Virus record (IMG/VR): IMGVR_UViG_3300020202_000199
Location: 1 to 26,480 of that record
Origin: a virus
Direction: 5' to 3' (one strand)
Length of the DNA: 26,480 nucleotides
Below are positions 14,477-21,778 of this stretch, in pieces (within the stretch, counting starts at the first letter, position 1; each line of letters opens with the position of its first letter). The notes beneath the pieces were generated by a model. That model was given only the letters and a program-made list of their open reading frames with translations, was not told the origin of the DNA and searched no databases. A program made the position numbers and the translations under genes.

Positions 14477-16866
14477 TGCAGTGTCGGATTCGCGCCGCCG
14501 CCGGCGCCGGGCAGCGTCTCGTCGAGCAGCTCGTTCGGACCGAGGGGGGTAGGGCCGGTGTCGAGCGGCGCGGTGCCTTCCGGTCCAGGGACGCCAGACT
14601 GTCCGCCGCCCTGGAACTGCTGCGCGGCCGCCAGCATGGCCTGCTGCTGCATCTCGGAGGCGATGCGCTGGCGCAGCGCCGCGAGGTAGGCCTTGAAGAT
14701 GCCGAGCTGCGTCTCGGAGAGGAAGCCGAACTCGTCCTGGCCCGCGAAGTCCATGAGCTTCTTCAGGTGATCGACCGACGTGGCTTCCGCCGGCCGGCAC
14801 TCCGGAAGACCCCCGGCGAGGATGAGCGTCACGACCTCCTCGGCGAACATCTTGGGCAGCATCGACTCGGGCGACGGGGGCTTGAGGTACTTGTCCGGGT
14901 CCTGCCCCCTCGCCTTTCCCGAGTCGCGCAGGAGCTGGTAGACGCCCTCGCCGTCGATCACGCCCAGCTGGATCGCCATCGGCGTGACGTAGAGCCCGAG
15001 GAGTTCGTCGAGGGAAGCGCGCATGGCTTCCTTGCTCGTGTTCATCGCGTTCGCGACGAAGTCGAAGTGGAAACGCCCGCGGATCTCGGAGGTGTCCATC
15101 ACCTTGCGGTAGGGGTCCTCGTCGGCGCGCCTCACGCCGAAGGCGCGGAACTGCTTCTCGCGCGGCAGGAACACCTGGTTCAGCTCGTGCATCTGCGCGT
15201 ACACCTCGGCCAAGCACATGAAGAAGCGGCGCAGGATTCTCTCGGGACGCGCGTCGCCCTGGTTCATCACGGCCTGCATGCCGCGCACGGTGCGAAGTGC
15301 GGAGGCTTTCCCCTGCGGCACGCGCCCGAGCTGCAACTCGCCGATGTTCGTGAGCCGCTCCTCCATCTGCCCCAGGAGCGAGATGAGATTGAAGCCGAAG
15401 GCGTCGCCCTCGTTGCCCCACTGCGGGAAGTTCACGTCGTTCTGCGGGTCGGAGAGCGGATATCCCTCCCCGGGCCACAGGCGGATCGTCTCCGGGCGCA
15501 TGTTCGATGACGCCCGGTAGAAGAAGAACGGCACGTTCTTCAGCGTCCCGCGGTCGATCGTCTGGTCGGCGAACTGCTTGATCATGTCGTGCAGCCCCTC
15601 CATGATCTCGAGGAGCGACATGCCGGCGCGACGACCGCGCACGGGCAGGAACGAGCTTTCCGCGAAAGGCCGACGAGGCGGGTTGCAGGGGTAGACCTGC
15701 GTGAGCTCGCGCGCCCGAAGCACGATCGAGCCTTCCTTGATCACCCACCAGATCACGTCCTCGTTCACGCCGTCGCCGTCGATGTCGAAGATGTCGAAGC
15801 AGGTGAGCCGGGTAAGGGTCTTGTGGTCCGGCGACTTCCCTCCGGAGGTGCCGTCGTTCGCGCTCGCCGTGTCGGTGACGCCCTGCATCACGTCGAGCTG
15901 CTGCTTCTGCTGCTCTCCGGTCGTGGTGTCGCGGGGCTTCATCTCAAGCTTGTCGATCTCCTCCTCGGTCACGAGGTCGTAGAAGCCCGACTTCTTGAGG
16001 CGCTTCACCTCGTCGAGCGTGGGATAGTCGACGAGGATCACGTGCGATGCCCCTCCCGGATTCGAGGGGGACGGAATCTGCAGGTTCGCCGCCCTCACTG
16101 GATGCAGCACGTCCTCGAAGTCCTTCACGATGGGGCGGGGGGCGTCGAAGACGACAGCTTTCTTCTCGGCGTCCATCTCGATTTGCTTGCCCACCGTGTA
16201 GAACTCGACCTGGAACCAGGTCTTCTCGTCCTCCATCACCTCCCAGGACCAGCCTTCGTCGTCGGTCTTGCGGAAAATCTTCTGCTTGTAGACGCCCTGG
16301 AGGTACTGCGCGAAGTAGCTCTCGGGCTCGACACCATCAGGAAGCGGCGGCAGCGTGTGGATCTCGTGGACTTCGCGCTCTTCCCTCACCCACGGGGTGA
16401 AGACCGTCACGACGCCGTCGTTCACGAAGGCGTCCGCCATCTCGCTCACGATGACTTCGCCCTTGTTCTCGACGAAGAACTGGTGGTCGAGAAGCTCGGT
16501 GACGGTGTTCTCCTTCGTCTTGTCGTGCGGGACGACGGCCTTCCCGTGGATCGGCGGGCGCGTCGACATGACGGCGTTGTGCAGCGTGTCCTGCACCTTG
16601 AGCGAGTGCGTCATGAGGTCCGGGATGGCCGAATCGGCCGCGTCCTCCCACGGCCAGTCCTTGCCCTCCGTCCACATGCGGAACTTGGCGTAGCGCTGCA
16701 GCCGCGCGTCCATGTCGAAGGAGCGGTTGCGATCGTCCTCGAGGAAGAACTCGACGACCCTCTGCCCGATCTTCTCGCGGTCGATCTTGAACTTCGCGCG
16801 CCGCGGCCGCTCGCGCTTCGCGGGCTTCGCTTCGCCCTCGGCCAATCCCAGGCCCATCTCGCTCAT
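14473..16866 (-). CDS. Portal protein, 797 aa
   Basis: ATG at 16866 has GGAGGG seven bases upstream and overlaps the preceding stop (ATGA); the upstream in-frame ATG at 16935 lies within that gene. After a basic start, residues 70-110 hold WPWEDAADSAIPDLMTHSLK, a portal-type motif (W-PW-(D/N)AS-like, IP-L). The middle contains long alpha/beta wing segments and the helical region EILRRFFMCLAEVYAQMHEL; the last 60 residues are Q/G/P-rich (QQQAMLAAAQQFQGGGQSGV). At 797 residues it matches the large portals of P22-like podoviruses (P22: 725). It forms the dodecameric DNA channel at one capsid vertex and docks the terminase. Call is by motif, size and gene order. Confidence 0.85.
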   Translation of the reverse strand: MSEMGLGLAEGEAKPAKRERPRRAKFKIDREKIGQRVVEFFLEDDRNRSFDMDARLQRYAKFRMWTEGKDWPWEDAADSAIPDLMTHSLKVQDTLHNAVMSTRPPIHGKAVVPHDKTKENTVTELLDHQFFVENKGEVIVSEMADAFVNDGVVTVFTPWVREEREVHEIHTLPPLPDGVEPESYFAQYLQGVYKQKIFRKTDDEGWSWEVMEDEKTWFQVEFYTVGKQIEMDAEKKAVVFDAPRPIVKDFEDVLHPVRAANLQIPSPSNPGGASHVILVDYPTLDEVKRLKKSGFYDLVTEEEIDKLEMKPRDTTTGEQQKQQLDVMQGVTDTASANDGTSGGKSPDHKTLTRLTCFDIFDIDGDGVNEDVIWWVIKEGSIVLRARELTQVYPCNPPRRPFAESSFLPVRGRRAGMSLLEIMEGLHDMIKQFADQTIDRGTLKNVPFFFYRASSNMRPETIRLWPGEGYPLSDPQNDVNFPQWGNEGDAFGFNLISLLGQMEERLTNIGELQLGRVPQGKASALRTVRGMQAVMNQGDARPERILRRFFMCLAEVYAQMHELNQVFLPREKQFRAFGVRRADEDPYRKVMDTSEIRGRFHFDFVANAMNTSKEAMRASLDELLGLYVTPMAIQLGVIDGEGVYQLLRDSGKARGQDPDKYLKPPSPESMLPKMFAEEVVTLILAGGLPECRPAEATSVDHLKKLMDFAGQDEFGFLSETQLGIFKAYLAALRQRIASEMQQQAMLAAAQQFQGGGQSGVPGPEGTAPLDTGPTPLGPNELLDETLPGAGGGANPTLQ

Positions 16867-17192
16867 TTCACGTCCCTCCAGAGCTTGCGGCCCATGAGGC
16901 CGGCGATGCCGTTCGTGGTCTGGGTCCCCGCCCACGAGTGTCCGGGCACTTCATCGACCCACGTCTCCATGACCCGCCTCCACAGGAACGGGAACTCCCC
17001 CGGCGTAAGCGATTCCGCGCAGTCGGTGCAGAACGTGAGGTCCATGCGCGAGCCGTTGAGGAGGTAGAACGTGAGCCGCTCGGCGTTCTCCTTCGCAGGA
17101 CCCAGCCTCGCGGGCTTCCGATCATCGTCGCGCGCGACGACTTCGAACACCTCGGCGTCGCACTTCGAGCAGCAGCCGGCGACCTTTCTCAC
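16863..17192 (-). CDS. Small putative zinc-ribbon protein, 109 aa, GTG start
   Basis: It starts with GTG at 17192 in a GTGA overlap. Cysteines Cys7/8, Cys11 and Cys55, Cys58 (CCSKC... and CTDC) form two CxxC-type knuckles, a zinc-ribbon pattern. Between them is a hydrophobic beta strand part (LTFYLLNGSRMDLTF). The end is W/G-rich (WAGTQTTNGIAGLMGRKLWR). It lies between terminase and portal genes. A minor packaging or regulatory function may be guessed; none is shown by the sequence. Confidence 0.65.
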   Translation of the reverse strand: MRKVAGCCSKCDAEVFEVVARDDDRKPARLGPAKENAERLTFYLLNGSRMDLTFCTDCAESLTPGEFPFLWRRVMETWVDEVPGHSWAGTQTTNGIAGLMGRKLWRDVK

Positions 17193-17419
17193 GGCTCGTC
17201 CGGGAGCTGCTTGAGCTGCCCGCGGTAGCGCGCGCGAAGCTCTTCGAGTTCGGCCTGGAACTGGATTGCGAGGCGCTTGTGCAGCGTCTCGACCTCTTCG
17301 AGGTACGTCTCGGCGATCGGGCGGGCCGCATCGCAATACTGGTGCCCGAAGATGCCAGTCGTGGGAGTGTCCGGAGGGATCTCGACGCCGGTCCCGTCGC
17401 AGGTCGTTACCGTCGCCAC
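17189..17419 (-). CDS. Small helical protein, 76 aa, GTG start
   Basis: The start GTG at 17419 has GGAGGG four to five bases upstream and overlaps the end of the 51-aa gene by 13 bases. It begins VATVTTCDGTGVEIPPDTPT. The first 30 residues are loop-like with two cysteines; the rest is one long charged helix (AIQFQAELEELRARYRGQLK). Function unknown. It is coupled to the downstream zinc protein by GTGA. The longer upstream open frame was rejected for lack of a ribosome site and overlap with two genes. Confidence 0.6.
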   Translation of the reverse strand: MATVTTCDGTGVEIPPDTPTTGIFGHQYCDAARPIAETYLEEVETLHKRLAIQFQAELEELRARYRGQLKQLPDEP

Positions 17420-17562
17420 TTGGCCCTCCCGCCGACGCGAACGGGTCCGAGGAAGACGTTCCACAGGAGCCCGTACTCGGAGTTCCAGACGTTGAAGCCC
17501 ACCATCCACTGCCCCCAGTTGATGGCAACGTCCCAGTTGCCCGCGCAGTAGAGCGTGTTCAT
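17407..17562 (-). CDS. Tryptophan-rich small protein, 51 aa
   Basis: ATG at 17562 overlaps the preceding stop by ATGA. The 51 residues have six tryptophans (positions 10, 16, 19, 26, 34, 49) and begin MNTLYCAGNWDVAINWGQWM. A hydrophobic, aromatic stretch of about 30 residues (VGFNVWNSEYGLLWNVFLGP) could form a beta hairpin or associate with a membrane, but it is not a standard transmembrane helix. No family was recognised. Coupling on both sides supports it. Confidence 0.55.
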   Translation of the reverse strand: MNTLYCAGNWDVAINWGQWMVGFNVWNSEYGLLWNVFLGPVRVGGRAKWRR

Positions 17563-17750
17563 CGCTTCTTCGCGAAGCCGAGCGAATCGCCGACCGCGGC
17601 CTGGTACTGCTTCGCTTTCTCGGTGGCGACTTTCTGCGCGGCCGCAAGCCGGCCCTTGTCGCCCTTGATCTCGGCCGCTCGAGCGAGTGTCTCCGCATCG
17701 CTCTCGGCACGCCACTTCTTCTCCTGCGCCGCCATGCAGCCCTTGCGCAT
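17559..17750 (-). CDS. Small helical basic protein, 63 aa
   Basis: ATG at 17750 (MRKGCMAAQEKKWRAESDAE) follows a strong AGGAGG that overlaps the terminase TAG, with four-base spacing. Nearly the whole protein is charged helix with A/K/E periodicity (AAEIKGDKGRLAAAQKVATE), ending GDSLGFAKKR. No zinc or membrane motif. It is the first of four small genes between terminase and portal. Function unknown. Confidence 0.6.
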   Translation of the reverse strand: MRKGCMAAQEKKWRAESDAETLARAAEIKGDKGRLAAAQKVATEKAKQYQAAVGDSLGFAKKR

Positions 17751-17758
17751 CTCGCCTC

Positions 17759-19417
17759 CTAGTAGGCGCCCCGCCGCTGGCCGGGGCGTTGGTAGACGCC
17801 GCCCGCGCCCACAAGGCCGCGGAAGGTCGGTTGGTAGTTCATGAGGTACTTCCACAACGCGGGAAAGTCGTCGTTCTTCGCCTTCGGCGTCTGCTTCTGG
17901 TCCTTTTCCGCTGCACGCTTGAACTCGTCCCACACGTGCCGCTGCATCTGGAAGATCGTCCGCTTGCAGCGCGGATGGACCTGTATCCGCGGCTGCATGC
18001 GCTTCTCGTCGGGCTTGAGAAACTGGTTCACGTGCTTCCGGCCGGTCTCCGAGTCGTCGGCGAGATCGCACACGATCCCCGCGGAGTCGAAGTCGTCCTG
18101 CCACGTGATCCCTCGCCTCGAGGAGGAAGGAGACCGCCCCATGTTCGGGTCGATCAGGCGAAGGCATACGTTCAGGTTGTGCATCGCCTCGATGCGATCG
18201 AGGGCCACTTTCAGGTCCGCTGGATCGCCATCGCACTCGACTTCATCGACCTGCCAGTAGTCGTCCGATGGATCGACTTGGACCCACATGCCGCAGTGGG
18301 GCTTCCGCGGGTGAGGATCGAGCAGGAACACCGTGGGCCAAGAGTGCGAGGCGTCGAACTCGCGCACATGGTTGAACTCGACCACGTTCGTCGCCTTGCA
18401 ATAGGTGCAGACGAAGCGATCGTAGGGGTTCATCGACGCCGGGTTGTCCTCGGCGATCGTGGTCTTCCCGCAGGGGAAGCACCAATGGGCGGTCTGGTCG
18501 GAGAAGAGCGGGTGGACGCGGTTCGAGAAGCGGATGGGCTTGCCGTAAATGCGAACGTTTCGCATCTCCTCCGACCACGACTTCGACTGCTGCGCGACCG
18601 CGCTCTGGTTCAAATGCGGGTTGTCGGTCGTGTAGAGGTTGATCCAGTGGACTTCCTTCGAGTCGTGTGTCCCGGGCTCGTAGACCTCGTCGTAGATCCA
18701 GTCGACGGGGATCGACGGGTCGTCGGGCCACGTCATGGAGAGGAGAAGCCGGCCGGCCACACGCATGGTCCGCGCCTCGTTCTCGCGCCAGATCGCAAGC
18801 GGCGGCGGTTCGTCGTGCAGGACCAGGTGATAGTCACCGGATGCGAAGTCGCTCGGGTCCTGGTCGAAGGACGTGAACTGGAAGACAGACTCCCCGCGGA
18901 CGACATTCAGGTCGTCAGGGTCGCGGCAGAGCACCGTGAGGGTCCGCAGCTTCTCGCTCCAGCTCTTCTCCCACTGCCGGTCCTTCAGGCAGTAGGGCGG
19001 AATCCAGCCCCAGTGACCCCTCTCTCCCCCGGGCTGGTCGACGCCGGTCCACTTCCACCACTGCAGCTTGGGAAGCATCACCGGGTAGAGGACCGTGGTG
19101 AGCGACTCGCACACGACCCGCACGTGGATGGGCCCGCGGAAGCGCTTGTGCGCGAGGTGCTTCAAGGCGTCGGGGAAGACACCCGTCGCACACGCGCAGA
19201 TGAGGGCCAGCATCTGCTCGGTCTTGCCGGAGCCGTTGCCGCCTCCGATCGCGAGAACCCGCGCATCCGACTCCCACACCTCGCGCGCTTTCTCGTTCAC
19301 CGGCCGGTAGTAGAGGAGCGCGTTCTCCTGCCGGTCTTTCTGGGCAAGCGTCACGAGCTGGGCGAATTTCGCCCGGAAGTCCTCGTCGGACAGCTCGTGG
19401 ATTTCAGCGAGGTCCAT
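17759..19417 (-). CDS. terL: Terminase large subunit with zinc-ribbon insertion, 552 aa
   Basis: The start ATG at 19417 lies 14 bases inside the end of the small-subunit gene. The ATPase has Walker A GGGNGSGKT at 58-66 and Walker B LVLHDE at 198-203 with the catalytic glutamate. Between ATPase and nuclease lies CFPC (313-316) and CTYC (337-340), a zinc knuckle. The nuclease domain has acidic residues at D367 (LLDPHPRKPH), D423 (LIDPNMG) and D516/517 (KNDDFPALWKYL). It packages DNA into the prohead through the portal and cuts it into units. Order and length agree with TerL. The CxxC pair is unusual in textbook TerL but all catalytic parts are present. Confidence 0.92.
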   Translation of the reverse strand: MDLAEIHELSDEDFRAKFAQLVTLAQKDRQENALLYYRPVNEKAREVWESDARVLAIGGGNGSGKTEQMLALICACATGVFPDALKHLAHKRFRGPIHVRVVCESLTTVLYPVMLPKLQWWKWTGVDQPGGERGHWGWIPPYCLKDRQWEKSWSEKLRTLTVLCRDPDDLNVVRGESVFQFTSFDQDPSDFASGDYHLVLHDEPPPLAIWRENEARTMRVAGRLLLSMTWPDDPSIPVDWIYDEVYEPGTHDSKEVHWINLYTTDNPHLNQSAVAQQSKSWSEEMRNVRIYGKPIRFSNRVHPLFSDQTAHWCFPCGKTTIAEDNPASMNPYDRFVCTYCKATNVVEFNHVREFDASHSWPTVFLLDPHPRKPHCGMWVQVDPSDDYWQVDEVECDGDPADLKVALDRIEAMHNLNVCLRLIDPNMGRSPSSSRRGITWQDDFDSAGIVCDLADDSETGRKHVNQFLKPDEKRMQPRIQVHPRCKRTIFQMQRHVWDEFKRAAEKDQKQTPKAKNDDFPALWKYLMNYQPTFRGLVGAGGVYQRPGQRRGAY

Positions 19418-20081
19418 CGACGACCTGCGCCTCGCCCTCGAGAGTGATGCCCCTGCGCTTGGCCTCCGCCAGCATGGCCGGCATCAGCACGTGCAGCTGC
19501 TGGCGGGAGTTGAAGTCGATGATGTGCGTCGGCTTCTGCGACAGGAGCTGGTGCTTCTCGATGAAGATGTTGGCCGCGATCGAGAGATCCTTCAGCGACG
19601 CCTGGGCGACCGAGTACGGGTCGATGTGGTCGAAGACGAGGGAGAGCTTCTTCTCGAGCGCGTCCTTCATCTCGTCGATGGAGAGGTTGCGCGCCTCGTT
19701 CACGACCCCTGCGTAGGTCGTCTTCAGCCGCTTGATGAGGGAGGCGATGAGCGTGGGCTTCATCCCCGCCTCCTTGCACGCCTCCCGCAGCTTCGCGAAC
19801 CTGGAGTCGTCGTCCACGATCACCGCAGCCTCGGCGATGAAGGCCGCCACAGACTCGGGGTCGCGCTGGTCGAGCTTGTGCCCCGCCCCCGGCAGTTCGA
19901 AAGCCTCGAACTCCCCCCGCTTCACCCCCTGCCGGTAGTAGGTCTCCACCGTGTCCGCGGCAAGCCCCATCGCCGCAGCCACCTCGTCCCACGAGTACCC
20001 CTGCTTCCGCAGGTCGTAGATCTTCCGGCGCTTGTCGATCGCGACCTGCTGCTTCTTTGTGACCGGCCGCGGACCCCTCAT
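19404..20081 (-). CDS. terS: Terminase small subunit, 225 aa
   Basis: ATG at 20081 overlaps the upstream stop (ATGA). A helix-turn-helix sits at about 28-50 (YSWDEVAAAMGLAADTVETY), typical of the DNA-binding domain of small terminase subunits that recognise pac or cos. Residues 70-200 are helical (LREACKEAGMKPTLIASLIK, DIDPYSVAQASLKDL-like) for oligomer formation. The C-terminal part (LLSQKPTHIIDFNSRQQLHV) could contact the large subunit. Adjacent to TerL in the right order. No packaging site can be located from this sequence. Confidence 0.85.
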   Translation of the reverse strand: MRGPRPVTKKQQVAIDKRRKIYDLRKQGYSWDEVAAAMGLAADTVETYYRQGVKRGEFEAFELPGAGHKLDQRDPESVAAFIAEAAVIVDDDSRFAKLREACKEAGMKPTLIASLIKRLKTTYAGVVNEARNLSIDEMKDALEKKLSLVFDHIDPYSVAQASLKDLSIAANIFIEKHQLLSQKPTHIIDFNSRQQLHVLMPAMLAEAKRRGITLEGEAQVVDGPR

Positions 20082-20347
20082 TCCTGGTCGTCCTCCGATC
20101 CGGCGTAGCCGATCGCCGTGAGGGCGTAGCCGTTTGGCTTGGCGTGCATTTCGAAGTGCAGCCGCGCCGCATCGAGTTCCGTCCTCATGATGGCGTTCAG
20201 TTGCGCGGCCACCTTGGATGCGGCCTGCGCCTGCTGAACGTCCACCGAACCATCACACAACCCCCGCAGGATCTGCGACAGCACGCTTTTCATCCCCCTC
20301 GCGGTGAGAGGGATGGTTCCCCCCTTGGCCGAAGCGTTTGCGCTCAT
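20078..20347 (-). CDS. Small helical phage protein, 89 aa
   Basis: The ATG at 20347 follows an AGGAAGG site; an internal ATG at 20293 is a second option. It begins MSANASAKGGTIPLTARGMK. The main part is a two-helix hairpin: DVQQAQAASKVAAQLNAIMR followed by TELDAARLHFEMHAK. Small proteins with this 'G-S-(I/V)-D-xx-QAxAAxxVAxxIN' pattern are common before terminase in proteobacterial phages. Its role is unknown. The first 95 bases overlap the end of the 184-aa gene in another frame. Confidence 0.65.
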   Translation of the reverse strand: MSANASAKGGTIPLTARGMKSVLSQILRGLCDGSVDVQQAQAASKVAAQLNAIMRTELDAARLHFEMHAKPNGYALTAIGYAGSEDDQE

Positions 20348-20807
20348 CCGTGACCGCCTTCCTGATCTTGTTGACGAGGCGCCGCACCTCGTTCAACTCC
20401 TCCTCGCGGCGCCATAAACGCATCTCCACCTCGCGCCAGTGCTGGACGACGAGGCAGAACTGCCGCCGCTCGCTCCTCGCCTCGCGCTCCAACTCCTCCC
20501 AGCACACCGACTGGACACGGACCATCCGCGAGCGCCACATGAAGTCCAGCGGACCCCAGTAGTCGAGAATCGCCCGCTCCACAGTCCATGTGCCGGGAGG
20601 ACCCCAGCACAGCCGCCTCGCCATCGCCCGCACAATCCGCCGCGCCTCCTTCAGCCGCAGCGGGCGGCGCCTGGAAATGCACCTGAGCACGACCCGTATC
20701 TCGTCCACCGGCCGCCACTCGAGCCGCGGGTCCAGCTCCCGCAGCCGGCAGCGCTGCCGCCAGCGGTACGCATTCACCGCCATCCCTGAGTGGTACCCGC
20801 TGATCAC
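20253..20807 (-). CDS. Arg/Trp-rich uncharacterised protein, 184 aa, GTG start
   Basis: The GTG at 20807 overlaps the stop of the XRE gene by GTGA; ATG at 20783 is the alternative. The sequence begins VISGYHSGMAVNAYRWRQRC and is strongly basic with many R, W and E; helices are predicted (RLKEARRIVRAMARRLCWGP, VRRLVNKIRKAVTDERKRFG). No HTH or catalytic motif is clear. Its position after a regulator and before terminase resembles late-regulator slots, but this is a guess. The last 31 residues lie in another frame over the next gene, so the natural end may be unstable in evolution. Confidence 0.5.
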   Translation of the reverse strand: MISGYHSGMAVNAYRWRQRCRLRELDPRLEWRPVDEIRVVLRCISRRRPLRLKEARRIVRAMARRLCWGPPGTWTVERAILDYWGPLDFMWRSRMVRVQSVCWEELEREARSERRQFCLVVQHWREVEMRLWRREEELNEVRRLVNKIRKAVTDERKRFGQGGNHPSHREGDEKRAVADPAGVV

Positions 20808-21040
20808 TGACCGCGCTCCCTCAACTCCACCACGAGGTCGCACTCCAGAGCCCAGGCCAGCTGCTCCAAGGTCCCGAGGTTGAAGTTCGTCCGGTCCGGC
20901 TTCTCGAAAGCCGACACCGCCGACTGGTTCACCCCCAAGGTCTCGGCCAACTCCCCCTGCGACATCCCGCGCAGCTGCCTCAACTCCCGCACCCGCGCCG
21001 CCAGCCTCGCCCCCAACGTGCTCTGCACCACCTCCGCCAT
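20804..21040 (-). CDS. XRE/Cro-family HTH regulator, 78 aa
   Basis: ATG at 21040. Residues 12-67 form a classic HTH_3 domain: LAARVRELRQLRGMSQGELA, then ETLGVNQSAVSAFEKPDRTN with recognition helix about 38-49, and LGTLEQLAWALECDLVVELR. Closest in style to short antitoxin-type or phage regulators (HigA/HipB-like), though no toxin gene is adjacent. A 12-bp perfect palindrome (GTAGGCGCCTAC) lies at 21066-21077, 26 bases before the start, where it can overlap the promoter; autorepression is likely. The gene heads the whole late minus-strand operon. Confidence 0.8.
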   Translation of the reverse strand: MAEVVQSTLGARLAARVRELRQLRGMSQGELAETLGVNQSAVSAFEKPDRTNFNLGTLEQLAWALECDLVVELRERGQ

Positions 21041-21060
21041 CGGACAACGCCCCGTCGCGA

Positions 21061-21083
21061 TGTAAGTAGGCGCCTACATTACA
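21061..21083. promoter_or_regulatory. Palindromic operator next to XRE gene
   Basis: The core GTAGGCGCCTAC (21066-21077) is a perfect 12-bp palindrome. It is flanked by TGTAA on the left and TTACA on the right, the outer pair being shifted by one base. It lies 26 bases before the XRE start codon, the usual place of an autoregulatory operator. Related but wider-spaced GTAGG/CCTAC pairs occur at 13380-13397 and 13444-13466. Binding by the adjacent regulator is inference. Confidence 0.6.
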
Positions 21084-21518
21084 CGCCATCACGAAAAAGT
21101 GATAGGCCTTTCAGGCCCAGAGTGGGAGAGTGGGACCCCTCGGCCTCGGCCGCCCGTGGGGGGTGCGCCTGATGCAGCAGCGATTCTCGGAGCTGCAGCG
21201 CGGGCCGGCCAGGCGTGCGGGGCGAGTTGACAGACTATGTGTTATGCGACAACTGAGTGAGTGATCCTTGCGCCGTCAAACACTTACGCACCCCCACAAG
21301 CCGTTATGGCACAGCATTATGTTGCTTTCGAGCCCATTCCCAACCCTCGCGAGCCCCTTTCGTGCAGCTCGCCGCGCGTGCCACACTAGCTCACCAGGCG
21401 ACCCTCTCACCAACGCGCGACGGCGGCGCGCCCGCAGGACGGATGCGAACGCCTCTCATCCTCGCCTTCCCGCCTCGTTTCGCCTCGCGTTCCGACTTAC
21501 CGTTCGTCGGCTGACTAC

Positions 21519-21547
21519 TTGACAGGATTGCACTCATTGAGTGATGC
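21519..21547 (+). promoter_or_regulatory. Possible promoter of plus-strand cassette
   Basis: A consensus -35 box TTGACA (21519-21524) is followed after 17 bases by TGATGC (21542-21547), a poor -10. It lies about 60-90 bases before the first cassette gene at 21608 and is the best candidate in the region. The weak -10 leaves doubt. Confidence 0.35.
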
Positions 21548-21607
21548 TCGGCGCGTCGTCTATCGACGGCACCGCGCCTCGGGTTCTCAGGGGTCGAGGA
21601 GGAAAAG

Positions 21608-21778
21608 ATGGCACGCAAGGCTCGCGTTTGCGCGAAGACGCTTCACCGCTGCCACGACGGTCCGTGGACTGGGCATGTGCTGGCGCTCACCGGAAGCGCT
21701 GGAAATTCCACGGGATGGTTGCAGATCGGGACGCTGCGCGGACGCTACGTCAGCGGCTGCTGGGAGGCGATGCAATGA
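21608..21778 (+). CDS. Small cassette protein, 56 aa
   Basis: ATG at 21608 is preceded by GGAGGAAAAG, an excellent ribosome site. The 56 residues begin MARKARVCAKTLHRCHDGPW, are basic with Cys8, Cys15 and Cys51, and have a G/S/T-rich middle with tryptophans (LTGSAGNSTGWLQIGTLRGR). The stop overlaps the next ATG (ATGA). No family was recognised. It is the lead gene of the reversed cassette. Confidence 0.7.
   Translation: MARKARVCAKTLHRCHDGPWTGHVLALTGSAGNSTGWLQIGTLRGRYVSGCWEAMQ

Larger units (their letters stand above)
21041..21607. promoter_or_regulatory. 567-bp divergent non-coding region
   Basis: Between the XRE gene and the plus-strand cassette no reading frame has a ribosome site and believable protein. 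It contains the palindrome at 21066-21077, two TTGACA boxes on the plus strand (21227-21232 and 21519-21524), GC-rich short repeats near 21120-21220 and a partial repeat CTCACCA twice near 21390-21410. The first TTGACA has no good -10. This gap is exceptional in a genome where most genes overlap; it may hold an untranslated RNA or packaging/regulatory site, but nothing more can be shown. Confidence 0.5.

Noticed and set aside
15589-19447. Long plus-strand frames over portal and terminase (492 and 586 codons)
   Set aside because: Shadow frames opposite clearly identified portal and TerL genes; R/H/V/L-rich sequence without motifs.
21257-21618. Small frames on either strand in the divergent gap
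   Set aside because: No good ribosome site, low-quality composition and mutual overlap; treated as non-coding.
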